NCBI GenBank assembly: GCA_023386495.1
Contig: JAEWJS010000169.1
Coordinates: 1 to 46,386 of the forward strand
DNA length: 46,386 nucleotides
Direction: 5' to 3'
Source: Bacillota bacterium
GTDB taxonomy: Bacteria > Bacillota > Bacilli > Paenibacillales > Paenibacillaceae
Part shown: in pieces, positions 25,834 to 36,394 of the stretch
How positions within the stretch are numbered: position 1 is the stretch's first letter
Layout of the letters: the number at the start of each line of letters is the position of its first letter
Made by a program: the position numbers and the translations under genes
Notes under the pieces: generated by a model
What the model was told of the DNA's origin: nothing
The model's input: only the letters and a program-made list of their open reading frames with translations
The model's database searches: none

Positions 25834-28368
25834 TTACGCTTCTGTCTGCATCCGGAAGCTTGCTTCCATGCATGCCTGATAGATATGGGACATCGCCTGC
25901 ATGCGATCGGATACGTTCATCTTCTGGAAAATATGCGTAATGTGGTTCTTCACCGTGTGTTCGCTGATGTAGAGCCTGTCCGAAATTTCCTTGTTCGTCA
26001 GCCCCTCGATGATGAGCTCGAATACCTCGGTCTCGCGAGCGGATATGGCGTACCGTTCCTTCGTCTGAAGGATTGCCGCCTGGAGGATCGCTTGGTTCGC
26101 GTCGGACGTTACGGTTAGCGGCACCGGAAGCGGCACGGCCGGCGGCATTGCGAGCGGCACTGCAGCCGGATGCTGAAGCTCAGACCGCTGCTCGGCCGCG
26201 GCGGCCGATTCGTCCGACAGGTTCTGCAGCAGGAACACTTCGAATTCCGCCGGCGGGACAGGCGGGCAGAACAGATAGCCTTGAATAACGCTGCACTGCT
26301 CCTGCCGGAGCGCCTCCAGCTGCTCCTCCGTCTCCACGCCTTCCGCGATCACCTCCATCTTCAAGCTTCTGGCGAGCTTGATGATCGACGCGATGAGCGC
26401 GATGCTATCCGGAGATTTCGAAGAGATATCCCGCACGAAGGAACGATCGATCTTCAGCGTATCGATCGGGTAGCGTCGCAGATAGTTCAGCGATGAATAC
26501 CCGATGCCAAAATCATCGATGCTGATCGATATGCCACGCTTGCGGAGCTGCATGAGCGTCTCTGTAACCGCCTCTTCGTTATGCATCAGCATCGACTCCG
26601 TAATCTCGATTTCCAGCCGCGAAGGCTCGACCGATGCCGCAGCGATCGCGGCGTCAATCCGCTCGACCAGCTCCTTCTGCAGAAATTGCTGCGCCGCAAA
26701 ATTGACTGCGGCCCGAATGGGAGCCAGGCCTGCTGCGTCCCAAGCCTTAACCTGCTGCAATGCTTCCTCAAGCACCCACATGCCGATCTCGACGATGAGG
26801 CCGGATTCCTCTGCGAGCGGAATGAATTCGCCCGGCATGACCAGCCCCCAATTCGGATGTTCCCATCTGATCAATGCTTCCGCGCTGTCGATTCTTCCCG
26901 TCGACAGATCGATGCGCGGCTGGTAATGAAGCGTCAATTCCTTCCTATCGATCGCCTTATAGAGGTCATGCTGCAGCACGAAGGCGCGGTATGAATGAAG
27001 GTTCATACCGGAATGGTAAATCTTCAGCTTGTTCTTGCCCTGCTCCTTGGCACGGTACAATGCCGCGTCCGCGTTCTTGAGCAATAGCTGCGCGTCCTCG
27101 CCGTCATATGGGAAGATGCTCATGCCGATGCTCGTCGTGATGAAGAGCTCGTATTGGCCCACGATGAACGGCACGCGGAATTGCTCGAGGATATGCTCAG
27201 CCAGCTCGATCGCGGCTTCCCGGTTCGTGTTCGGAAGCAGGATATTGAATTCGTCTCCGCCTATGCGCGCAACGTAATCGTCCTTGCGTACGGTGTCGGA
27301 CAGCCGCTCTCCGATGAGTTGCAGCAGCTCGTCGCCCACCAGATGTCCGAGCGAATCATTGATGTACTTGAACCTGTCCATGTCCAAATACAGCATCGCG
27401 AACATGTACCCGTTCTGCTTGGATTCCGCGATGCACGCGTTCAGCCGGTCACTGTAGGATCTTCGGTTCGGCAGCTTGGTGAGCCCGTCATGGTAGGCCA
27501 TATGCGTAATGATGGCTTCCGCTTCCTTCGCGCGCGTCATATCGTGAATCGTAATGGCCGCAATGCTCTTGCCCTGCACATATCGCATGCCGGCTTGAAG
27601 CTCGGCGATAAATTCTGTTCCGTCCTTGCGAGCAGCCGTCACTTCATAGCGATGCGCGTAGTCGTGCATGGGATTGCGTTCCCATATGCGATCAAGGATT
27701 GTGCCCGATTGCGAGTTGGCGAACAGCGTTCGAATCGACCGGCCCAGCAGCTCATTCGCCTCATACCGGAACATCGCCGTAACGGCCGGATTAACCTTCA
27801 TTATTCTGCCTTGCTCGTCCACGACAATCATGGAGTCAAGCGAGGTTTCGCTGATGACATTCGTCAGCGCCTCCGAGACGCGCAGCTCATTGGTCAGCGC
27901 AGTGAGCTCTTGGTTCGCCCTCTCCAACTGAAGCGTCTTGTCCGCAAGCGCCTCCGCTTGCTGCATGAGCCGCAGATTCAAACGGTACAGATCGACGAAG
28001 TTCTCTACCTTCGATTTCAGAATGAACGGATCGAACGGCTTCAATATATAATCGACGGCACCGAGCGAATAGCCTCTGAAAATATGCTCGGCGTCCATAT
28101 GGTTGGCGGTAATGAATAGAATCGGAATGTGCTTGGATCGCTCACGCGCCTTAATGATCTTGGCTGTGGCGAAGCCGTCCATTCCCGGCATCTGCACATC
28201 AAGCAGAATGGCGGCAAAGTCGACTTTCATCACTTGCACGAGCGCTTCTTCGCCGCTTGCCGCCTTAATCAGACGGTAATCGTCCCGCTCAATAATCGCT
28301 TCAAGGGCCAATAGATTTTCCGGTCGGTCATCCACGAGCAGCAAATTCACGCAATCCTCATGAAGCAT
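25834..28368 (-). CDS. REC-PAS-GGDEF-EAL-LuxR fusion: c-di-GMP signalling protein with a DNA-binding tail
   Basis: 844 residues from the ATG at 28368 (G-rich SD about 9 nt upstream). Receiver (about 5-120) with D57 in LLDVQMPGMDG; a coiled linker; PAS (about 165-285; SMIVVDEQGRIMKVNPAV); GGDEF (about 290-460) with an intact GGDEF at 370-374; EAL (about 475-715) with EAL at 497-499 plus ITES, DDFGIGYSSL and IAEGVET; an Ala/Pro/Val-rich linker; and a LuxR-type helix-turn-helix (about 780-840; SARETEVFELIIEGLTNKEISDRLYISEHTVKNHI). Both c-di-GMP cyclase and phosphodiesterase sites look intact. A LuxR domain at the end of such an enzyme is unusual. It stands 18 nt before the hybrid kinase gene. 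Confidence 0.92.
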   Translation of the reverse strand: MLHEDCVNLLLVDDRPENLLALEAIIERDDYRLIKAASGEEALVQVMKVDFAAILLDVQMPGMDGFATAKIIKARERSKHIPILFITANHMDAEHIFRGYSLGAVDYILKPFDPFILKSKVENFVDLYRLNLRLMQQAEALADKTLQLERANQELTALTNELRVSEALTNVISETSLDSMIVVDEQGRIMKVNPAVTAMFRYEANELLGRSIRTLFANSQSGTILDRIWERNPMHDYAHRYEVTAARKDGTEFIAELQAGMRYVQGKSIAAITIHDMTRAKEAEAIITHMAYHDGLTKLPNRRSYSDRLNACIAESKQNGYMFAMLYLDMDRFKYINDSLGHLVGDELLQLIGERLSDTVRKDDYVARIGGDEFNILLPNTNREAAIELAEHILEQFRVPFIVGQYELFITTSIGMSIFPYDGEDAQLLLKNADAALYRAKEQGKNKLKIYHSGMNLHSYRAFVLQHDLYKAIDRKELTLHYQPRIDLSTGRIDSAEALIRWEHPNWGLVMPGEFIPLAEESGLIVEIGMWVLEEALQQVKAWDAAGLAPIRAAVNFAAQQFLQKELVERIDAAIAAASVEPSRLEIEITESMLMHNEEAVTETLMQLRKRGISISIDDFGIGYSSLNYLRRYPIDTLKIDRSFVRDISSKSPDSIALIASIIKLARSLKMEVIAEGVETEEQLEALRQEQCSVIQGYLFCPPVPPAEFEVFLLQNLSDESAAAAEQRSELQHPAAVPLAMPPAVPLPVPLTVTSDANQAILQAAILQTKERYAISARETEVFELIIEGLTNKEISDRLYISEHTVKNHITHIFQKMNVSDRMQAMSHIYQACMEASFRMQTEA

Positions 28369-28589
28369 GGACAATAACCCCCCCATCTACCATTGACTAC
28401 AATCGGGTATGTAAAAATATTACAATAATATTACATTCTTTCGTATAGAATAGCATAGGGCCGAAGGGGATTACAGTTTTTTCTTCCTTTCGGATGACTA
28501 TGGGAGTAGGTCTTAGGTAGGGAGTAGGAATAGGAGTCTGTTCTTAATCTGGCGATTCGCGGCAGGATAAGAAGCGAGGTGGATGCGGC

Positions 28590-29303
28590 ATGCCGCGCGA
28601 TTCCGGCATGATAGATTCCATACTAGTCCGGAAGAAGGCGATCCCGATGCTTCGAGCTTGCAGCAAAAGCGCGGTTATCGAATTAACGATCAAACAAGCC
28701 CGTTATGTCTACGAAATGCTAGGCGTTTCGGTCGGCAATTCACTCATGGCGCAGCTGTCCGACAGGCTGAGCACGAGCGTTATGCGCGTGGGCATCATGT
28801 GGCGGACCGGCGATGATCGACTCACGATTTCTTTGATGTATGACCGCGATCTAGATGGGATCATGCCGCTTGCCAGCTATCTGATTCGGATGATCGACAG
28901 CGAGCCGTTCGAGGTCGAGGCGTACCGGCTCTACCTGTCGGCTGAAGCCCATATTCGTCTCTGCATTTCGGACTCCTGCTCGGACTGCGACGCCGTGCAT
29001 ATCGCTCCCTATGAACGAGGAACGGACGCGATCGCCATTCCGTCCCCTGTGCACGGCAGCTTGACATTAGCGGCAGTCAATCGCATACCGGTACGCGTCG
29101 GGCATACGCAGGCACGGATTTCGAATTGGGGTCCGGAGCTCCTGCGGTTGCAGACTCCCCTGCGCCTTCCCCGTCATGGGCAGCTCGCGGTGGACGTCAT
29201 GACTCGCGTCCTCGATCAGGAAGTTAAGCTGTCGGGACGGGTCATCTGGGCTGCCGCCGCAAGCGGGGACGAGTTCGAATACGGCATCGAGCTGGAAACG
29301 TGA
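28590..29303 (+). CDS. PilZ-like domain protein (possible c-di-GMP receptor)
   Basis: 237 residues. The C-terminal third (about 165-237; IPVRVGHTQARISNWGPELL, LPRHGQLAVDVM, KLSGRVIWAAAASGDEFEYGIEL) has the length and pattern of a PilZ barrel ending in the usual V-W...YGIEL, with ISNWGPEL standing for the D/NxSxxG motif. The upstream RxxxR arginine motif is not clear, so c-di-GMP binding is uncertain. The N-terminal two thirds (MPRDSGMIDSILVRKK...) are not recognised. GAGGTGG lies 7 nt before the ATG. It is divergent from the GGDEF-EAL-LuxR gene. Confidence 0.62.
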   Translation: MPRDSGMIDSILVRKKAIPMLRACSKSAVIELTIKQARYVYEMLGVSVGNSLMAQLSDRLSTSVMRVGIMWRTGDDRLTISLMYDRDLDGIMPLASYLIRMIDSEPFEVEAYRLYLSAEAHIRLCISDSCSDCDAVHIAPYERGTDAIAIPSPVHGSLTLAAVNRIPVRVGHTQARISNWGPELLRLQTPLRLPRHGQLAVDVMTRVLDQEVKLSGRVIWAAAASGDEFEYGIELET

Positions 29304-29327
29304 AAAACCCGCCTATACAGGCGGGTT
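29302..29327 (-). terminator. Rho-independent terminator of the xylFGH-type operon
   Basis: AACCCGCC (29306-29313), a 6-nt loop, GGCGGGTT (29320-29327), followed on the minus strand by TTTTT. It starts 17 nt after the permease stop and also lies at the end of the convergent PilZ-like gene. Confidence 0.88.
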
Positions 29328-29343
29328 CGACCGGCTATGGCTG

Positions 29344-30524
29344 CTAGGCCGTCTTCTTCCGGTTCCGATTGTAGATGTCGACGTATACCGCGAGCACGAG
29401 TATCCCGCCCTTGACGATATACTGCCAGAACGATTCTAGATTCATTAGGCTCATGCCATTGTCGAGGCTTGCCATGACGAGCGCGCCGATGATCGCGCCT
29501 GCGATTGTGCCTGCGCCCCCGACAAGGCTCGTTCCGCCGATGACGCATGCCGCGATCGCATCGAGCTCGTACATGTTGCCGGCGCTCATCGTCGCGGCAT
29601 TCAGCCGCGCGGTCAGCACAAGGCCGGCTACGGCGGCAAGCGTGTTGCACAGGATGAACACGGTCATCGTTCTGCGCTTGATATTGATGCCCGACAGTCT
29701 GGCAGCCTCGGCATTGCCTCCGATCGCGTAAACCTGACGGCCGAATGTCGTATTCTTCGCCAGGAACGTGAAGATCAAGGCCAGCACGATGACCATGACG
29801 AACGGCACGGGAATTCCCTTATAGCTGTTCATGATATAGACGAACCCGAGCACCAATGCCCCGATCACGCCAAGTCTGAGCACGCTGACCGGCATCGGCT
29901 CGACGTCGAAGCCGTACTTCTGCCGCGCTGCCCGCTTGCGCAGCACGAGATAGGCTGCGAACAATAGCGCAATAAAGCCGAAGACCCAGCCGATGAGATC
30001 GGCGACGTATGCCTGGCCGAGCGACTTGACCGACGGCGTGAGCGGCGCGATCGTTACGCTGCCGGTCGTGCCGAACAGCAGTCCCCGGAACATCAGCATG
30101 CCGCCTAACGTGACAATGAAGGCGGGCACTGCCTTATACGCGACAATCCATCCCTGCACGAGTCCGATCGCGGCGCCGAGCGCGACGGTCGCGACGATGA
30201 CCGGTATGGCCGTCCACTCGTACCATACGTTCAGAATGGCCGCGACGCCGCCGGTGAAGCCGACGATCGAGCCGACCGACAGATCGATGTGGCCGGCTAC
30301 GATGACGAGCACCATGCCGATTGCGAGGATCGACGTCACGGACATCTGCAGGAATAGATTGGATAAGTTCGTGGCTGACAAGAATCTGTCGTTCAAGATC
30401 GTGAACAGCGCCCAGATCGACAGGAGCGCGCCGATCATCGTGTATGCGCGCGCATCGAATTTCAGCCAGCTCGCCCTCGGACTCCTGCCTGCCTGCTGCT
30501 CCATGACTATTTTACCGTTAACGC

Positions 30525-30528
<4 letters not shown>
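29344..30528 (-). CDS. xylH: Xylose-type ABC transporter permease (XylH/GguB type)
   Basis: 394 residues with about ten hydrophobic segments (YTMIGALLSIWALFTIL, VTSILAIGMVLVIVAGHIDLS, AFIVTLGGMLMFRGLLF, VIGALVLGFVYIM, PFVMVIVLALIFTFL, TVFILCNTLAAVAGLVLTA, AGTIAGAIIGALVMASL). The DLSVGSIVGFTGG and GGTSLVGGAGTIAG stretches are conserved in ribose/xylose-type permeases, and GRQVYAIGGNAEAARLSGI is the cytoplasmic coupling loop. It starts inside the ATPase stop (ATGA at 30525-30528), so it is translationally coupled. It transports a pentose or related monosaccharide, judged from the XylF/XylG partners. Confidence 0.9.
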
Positions 30529-32048
<1,520 letters not shown>

Positions 32049-32076
32049 CGTCATTTCACCTCGCACAGAATGGCAA

Positions 32077-32116
32077 GGGGAAGCTCACGTGAAATGGTTC
32101 ATTTCACTGCTTCCCC
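32077..32116 (-). other. Intergenic stem-loop between xylF and xylG
   Basis: GGGGAAGC (32077-32084) pairs with GCTTCCCC (32109-32116), and inside it TGAAATG (32090-32096) pairs with CATTTCA (32100-32106) across a 3-nt loop. No T-run follows, so it is more likely a processing or stability element that keeps binding-protein mRNA more abundant than ATPase/permease mRNA. This role is inference from similar operons. Confidence 0.7.
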
Positions 32117-32135
32117 GTTCGCCAATCCTCGTGAT

Positions 32136-33227
32136 TTATTTGACGTTCTTGTATACGTCCTCTTTGGAATGGAAGCCGTCCGCGATCACGGTCGCATCGA
32201 TATTCGATTTATCGACCGCGATCGGGTCGAGCAGCACGGAAGGCACGTCGATCTTGCCGTTATTCACGACTTTGTCCGCGCCGAGCTCCTCGCCCTTCGC
32301 CATCTTCACCGCAAGCTCGGCTGCTTTTTCGGCCAGCGCTTTGATCGGCTTATAGACCGTCATCGACTGCGTGCCCTCGACGATGCGCTGCGCGGCTGCC
32401 AGCTCGGCGTCTTGGCCGGATACCGGAATTTTGCCGTCCATGCCTTGCGATGCCAGCGCTTGGATGACGCCGCCTGCCGTGCCGTCGTTCGCGGCGACGA
32501 CCGCGTCGATCTTGTTCTCGTTCGCCGTCAGCGCATTCTCCATGTTGGCAAGCGCGTTGGCCGGGTTCCAGTCCTTCGTGAACTGATCGTATACGATCTC
32601 GATATCGCCCTTGTCGATGAACGGCTGCAATACGTTGAAGGCGCCCTTCTTGAACAGCGTCGCGTTGTTATCCGTGTCCGATCCGCCGATGTAGACGTAC
32701 TTGCCCTTCGGAACCAGCTTCGTGATCGCTTCCGCCTGCATCTCGCCGACGCGCTCGTTATCGAAGGAGACGTACAGATCCAGGTCGGAATTTTTGATCA
32801 GGCGATCATACGCGAGCACCTTGATGCCTGCCTCATGCGCCTTCTCGACGATCGCCGCGGTTGCTTCAGCGTTATGCGGCACCACGACCAGCACGTCAAC
32901 GCCTTGGCTGATCAGGTTCTCGGCCTGGGCGATCTGCTTCGCGTCGTCGCTATTCGCCGATTGCACGTCTACCTCGGCCCCGAGCGCCTCTGCCGCGGCG
33001 ATGAACAGGTCTCTGTCCTTCTGCCAGCGTTCTTCCTGCAACGTATCCATCGAGAAGCCGATCTTGATCTTGCCGCCGCTCTTGCCTCCGTTCGATGACG
33101 CGCTCTTCGCATCCCCGTTATTCGACTTCGTCGATGCAGGCTCGTTGCCGCCGCCGCATGCGGCCAGAACGAGAACCAGTGCCATGATCAGTGCGAAGAC
33201 CCCGCTCCGCGTGAAGCTCTTTTTCAT
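32136..33227 (-). CDS. xylF: Xylose-binding lipoprotein of the ABC transporter (XylF type)
   Basis: 363 residues. Lipoprotein signal (MKKSFTRSGVFALIMALVL, lipobox LAAC), then a Ser/Asn/Gly-rich linker and the pentose-binding fold: IKIGFSMDTLQEERWQKDRDLF, LISQGVDVLVVVPHNAEAT, GIKVLAYDRLIKNSDLDLYVSFDNERVG, GKYVYIGGSDTDNNATLF, AVVAANDGTAGGVIQALASQG and KIPVSGQDAELAAAQRI. The YDRLI, SFDNERVG and GQDAE segments match XylF/ChvE-type proteins, supporting D-xylose or a close relative. First gene of the xylFGH-type operon with a cre-like site at its presumed transcription start. Confidence 0.92.
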   Translation of the reverse strand: MKKSFTRSGVFALIMALVLVLAACGGGNEPASTKSNNGDAKSASSNGGKSGGKIKIGFSMDTLQEERWQKDRDLFIAAAEALGAEVDVQSANSDDAKQIAQAENLISQGVDVLVVVPHNAEATAAIVEKAHEAGIKVLAYDRLIKNSDLDLYVSFDNERVGEMQAEAITKLVPKGKYVYIGGSDTDNNATLFKKGAFNVLQPFIDKGDIEIVYDQFTKDWNPANALANMENALTANENKIDAVVAANDGTAGGVIQALASQGMDGKIPVSGQDAELAAAQRIVEGTQSMTVYKPIKALAEKAAELAVKMAKGEELGADKVVNNGKIDVPSVLLDPIAVDKSNIDATVIADGFHSKEDVYKNVK

Positions 33228-33252
33228 GTTCTTCTCTCCCTCTACTCGAAAA

Positions 33253-33278
33253 TGTAAATGCTTACATTTGCAACTATA
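33253..33278 (-). promoter_or_regulatory. xylF promoter -10 with overlapping cre-like (CcpA) site
   Basis: On the minus strand TATAGT (33273-33278) preceded by TG is a likely extended -10; no good -35 is present. Directly behind it TGTAAGCATTTACA (33253-33266) matches the CcpA cre consensus (TGNAARCGNWWWCA core) at all but one position, where CG has become CA, and would cover the transcription start. This suggests glucose repression together with activator dependence, the activator probably being the YesN regulator encoded just upstream. Confidence 0.6.
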
Positions 33279-33354
33279 TCACCCTGCGCCGCCGCGGAAC
33301 GGCACGATCGTCTGGACTCTTTTGGCATCATCTGTATTTTTTTGAACAGCACAA

Positions 33355-33396
33355 CGCCATTTCGATCCACACCCTTGGGAGCTTGCCGAAATGGCG
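33355..33396 (-). terminator. Stem-loop after the YesN-type gene
   Basis: CGCCATTTCG (33355-33364) pairs with CGAAATGGCG (33387-33396) across a 22-nt loop, 9 nt beyond the stop at 33405. The T-content afterwards is moderate. It likely ends the FAH-sensor-kinase-regulator operon before the xylF promoter. Confidence 0.6.
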
Positions 33397-33404
33397 CCAA
33401 TGGC

Positions 33405-34955
33405 CTACATTCTGTTGTTAAGCAGCGTCTTGCGGTATTCGCTGGGCGATACCCCGCACAGCTTCTTGAATACTTTGCTGAAGTAATTCGGATCATTATA
33501 GCCGACCTCGAACGTAATGGCCTTCAGGCTCCGTTCTTGATCCGTGAGCAGCGTCTTCGCCCGCTCAATCCGGCATTCGGTCAAGTAATCGATGTAATTC
33601 ACGCCCGTCTCTTCCTTGAACACTTTGCTGATGTAGAACGGGCTAAGGTTCACGCGCGCTGCGATCGCCTCCAGCGAAATGTCTTCCGCCGAATGCTGGG
33701 CGATGTATTGCTTGATCTGCTGAACGGCATCAGGCTCCACGCGCAGCCGATGCTGCTCCGCCGAGCGCACGAGCTTATCCAGGCCGCTCGCCGCTTCTGC
33801 GCGCAGCTCCCGGTAATCCTGCATCTGGAACGAGAAGAACGGCTTCTCCGTGTCGATGCCCATCTCGGACAGCACCCGATAGACGACCCACAGCGACTCT
33901 AGCACGCGCTGCCCCGCCAGCATTAACCCGAAGCCGTTCTTCTCGTAGCGACCAATATAGTCCGTGACTGTCGCTTGAACGTCATCCCAAGCCCCCAGCC
34001 GAATATGGTCGATGAATTGCTTCTCTGTCTGCTTGTTCGGATAGTCTTCCTTCAATTCCCCGATCGCCGGCAGGTCCTCGTAGAACCGATGCTTCGCCGG
34101 CAGGTCGGAATCTGCCGTCGCGATCAGCGCTTCTTGGTAGGACAACCGAATCTCCTCAAGCGATCCGTACGCATGTCCGATGCCGATGAAGCATAGCGCA
34201 CCGGGCGCGCGCTGCTGCAAGGCCATCATCTGCTGGACCATGGATGATGCCTGCGCGCGGTACGACTTGCCGATCTCCCGGAATACGATCAGCGGGATAT
34301 GCTTGCCGGACAACGCGCCGACCCAGCCGCTCCCCTGCTCCCGCATCCGTTCGCGGAGCGTGCGGTGAAACAGCTCCGTTGAAGGCGTCATCTTCATGCG
34401 CAGCAGCATCACGAACGCTTCGCGCGTCGATTCGCCCCCGAGCATCCGCACCATATCCTCTAGGTGCACTTCGTGCACATGGTCGAACAGCAGCTGCGTC
34501 ACGACATCCGCTTCCACGACCGGCATCATCGTGCGGAGCGTCTCTTCCGTCGTATGCTTCGACTCCCATTCGCTTCGCTCTGCCATAATCACGTTCATCG
34601 CGCGCCGAACCGTCTCGACGATCTCGCCGGCGCGGCTCGGCTTAAGCAGATAGTCCTCGACCCCGATCTTGATGGCCGATCTCGCGTACTCGAACATCTC
34701 GTAAGCCGTCACCATGATGAACCGTACTTGCGGGAATTCCTCCCGAATGCGTTCCGCAGCCTCAAGGCCGCTGATGCCCGGCATCTTAATATCCATCAAG
34801 ATGAGATCGGGCCTGTACGTTCTCGCCAGCTCGATTGCCGCCGCTCCGTTCTTCGCCAGTTCGATCGTCACGCCCTGGCAGCCTTTGAGCAGAATCGCCT
34901 GGAGCCCTTCCCGCTCGATCTGTTCATCATCCACAATCATGAGCTTAAGCGTCAC
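33405..34955 (-). CDS. Response regulator with REC and AraC-type domains (YesN type), xylose module
   Basis: 516 residues from a GTG at 34955, which overlaps the kinase stop (GTGA); AAGGAG lies 7 nt upstream. Receiver domain with D9/D10 and phospho-acceptor D55 (LILMDIKMPGISG), K in YLLKPSRAGE; a long middle region; C-terminal AraC pair with LEAIAARVNLSPFYISKVFKEETG and signature VGYNDPNYFSKVFKKLCGVSPSEYR. Last gene of the four-gene sensing operon and directly upstream of xylF, its most likely target. Confidence 0.93.
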   Translation of the reverse strand: MTLKLMIVDDEQIEREGLQAILLKGCQGVTIELAKNGAAAIELARTYRPDLILMDIKMPGISGLEAAERIREEFPQVRFIMVTAYEMFEYARSAIKIGVEDYLLKPSRAGEIVETVRRAMNVIMAERSEWESKHTTEETLRTMMPVVEADVVTQLLFDHVHEVHLEDMVRMLGGESTREAFVMLLRMKMTPSTELFHRTLRERMREQGSGWVGALSGKHIPLIVFREIGKSYRAQASSMVQQMMALQQRAPGALCFIGIGHAYGSLEEIRLSYQEALIATADSDLPAKHRFYEDLPAIGELKEDYPNKQTEKQFIDHIRLGAWDDVQATVTDYIGRYEKNGFGLMLAGQRVLESLWVVYRVLSEMGIDTEKPFFSFQMQDYRELRAEAASGLDKLVRSAEQHRLRVEPDAVQQIKQYIAQHSAEDISLEAIAARVNLSPFYISKVFKEETGVNYIDYLTECRIERAKTLLTDQERSLKAITFEVGYNDPNYFSKVFKKLCGVSPSEYRKTLLNNRM

Positions 34956-36394
34956 GTTATCGCTCCTTCCTGACTTGGCAGCTTCAGCGTGACCCGCGTG
35001 CCTTCGCCGCTGCTGTCGATCGTGATCATATCCTCGTGCCCGTAGAATAAGCGCAGGCGCCGCACCACATTGCTGAAGCCGATGCCGGTGGAATGGCCTT
35101 CGAGCTCCGTATGCTCGCGTTCCTCCAGAATGTGCCGGATCGTCTCCTCCGGTATGCCGACCCCGTTGTCCTCGATAATGACGCGCACCTCTTCTTCGCC
35201 GCCCTCGACGACGAACCGAATCGTCCCGCCGTCCTCAAGCGGCTCGACTGCGTGAATGACCGCATTCTCGATAATCGGCTGCAGCGTCAAGCTCGGAATG
35301 CGGACATGCAGCAGCGCTTCGTCGACTTCCAGCTCGAACCGCAGCCGCTCCGTGAACCTTGCCTTCTGAATCTCCATATATTGCAACAGAATGTCGATCT
35401 CCTCGCGCAGCGTCACCGAACGATCCAGCCGCTTCAGATTGTAGCGCAGCAAGTTCGCGACATTCGCGATGAGGTCGCTTGTCTCCTCCGACCCTTCCAT
35501 GTAAGCCTTCTTGGACAGCGTATCCAGCGTGTTGAACAGGAAATGCGGATTGATCTGGCTCTGCAGGCTGCGCAGTTGGCTCTCTTGCAGCAGCAGCTTG
35601 TTCTCCTTCAGTTCGCCCTCGAGCTGCGCCTTCTGCTGAATCTCGGAGATCAGGTTGTTAATGTTGATGCGCATGCGGTCGAACGTCTTCGCGAGGAACG
35701 AAATTTCGTCGCCCGACGTAATTTCGATCTGCTGGTCGAACCGTCCGCGGGACAGCTCCTTGGCCGCATGCGTCAGCTTCTGAATCGGTCTCGTGATGCT
35801 GAGCGAGAACCAATACGTGAAGAGCAGAAGCAGCAGGGTCGTCAAGCCCAGAATGAGGTAGCCAAGCTGCTTGATCGCCGCGCTCTGCTCGATAATGCCG
35901 CGATAGAATTGATCGTATGTATTCAGCTCCTTATCGATCAGCGTCAGCGTCGTCTCGGAGATGTACTTGGATATGCGGGTCGCCTCGTCGAAGCGCTTGT
36001 TCGACTCCTCCTTATTGTCCTGCTTCAGGAACGAGAGAGTAAGGTTCGTCGCCTCCGCCAAGCTGTCGATCATGTTCACGTAGTTCATCAGCGTGAATTC
36101 GTTCTCGTCGGTCCGCAGCTCCATGAGCGAGCCCCGCGCCTCCAGCAGGCGGGCTTGGCTTGCGTTGAACTGACTAAGCTTGCTCGGGGAAGGATTGATC
36201 AGATAGTCGTTCAGCTCCGTTACGACGCGTCCGCTCAGGCCGGTCACGTCATTCATGCGCAAATACCGCTGCAGAATCTGATTGTACTGCTCCTGCGTAT
36301 TCTGATTATAATAGGTAAGCACCGTCCAGATGACCGCCATGATGGACAGGACGATCGCCGCGAGCGACAATATTTTACGCTGTATGCCGCTCAT
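34952..36394 (-). CDS. Sensor histidine kinase (LytS/YesM type), xylose module
   Basis: 480 residues. Membrane helix about 7-27 (ILSLAAIVLSIMAVIWTVL), extracellular helical region about 28-175 that is shorter than in most YesM kinases, second helix about 176-198 (LGYLILGLTTLLLLLFTYWF), HAMP, then His_kinase motif QSQINPHFLFNTLDTL with H284, and HATPase with LQPIIENAVIHAV and IIEDNGVGIPE. Start overlaps the sensor-protein stop (ATGA, 36391-36394). The small sensor region fits a kinase that receives its signal from a separate membrane-anchored sugar-binding protein. Confidence 0.93.
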   Translation of the reverse strand: MSGIQRKILSLAAIVLSIMAVIWTVLTYYNQNTQEQYNQILQRYLRMNDVTGLSGRVVTELNDYLINPSPSKLSQFNASQARLLEARGSLMELRTDENEFTLMNYVNMIDSLAEATNLTLSFLKQDNKEESNKRFDEATRISKYISETTLTLIDKELNTYDQFYRGIIEQSAAIKQLGYLILGLTTLLLLLFTYWFSLSITRPIQKLTHAAKELSRGRFDQQIEITSGDEISFLAKTFDRMRININNLISEIQQKAQLEGELKENKLLLQESQLRSLQSQINPHFLFNTLDTLSKKAYMEGSEETSDLIANVANLLRYNLKRLDRSVTLREEIDILLQYMEIQKARFTERLRFELEVDEALLHVRIPSLTLQPIIENAVIHAVEPLEDGGTIRFVVEGGEEEVRVIIEDNGVGIPEETIRHILEEREHTELEGHSTGIGFSNVVRRLRLFYGHEDMITIDSSGEGTRVTLKLPSQEGAIT

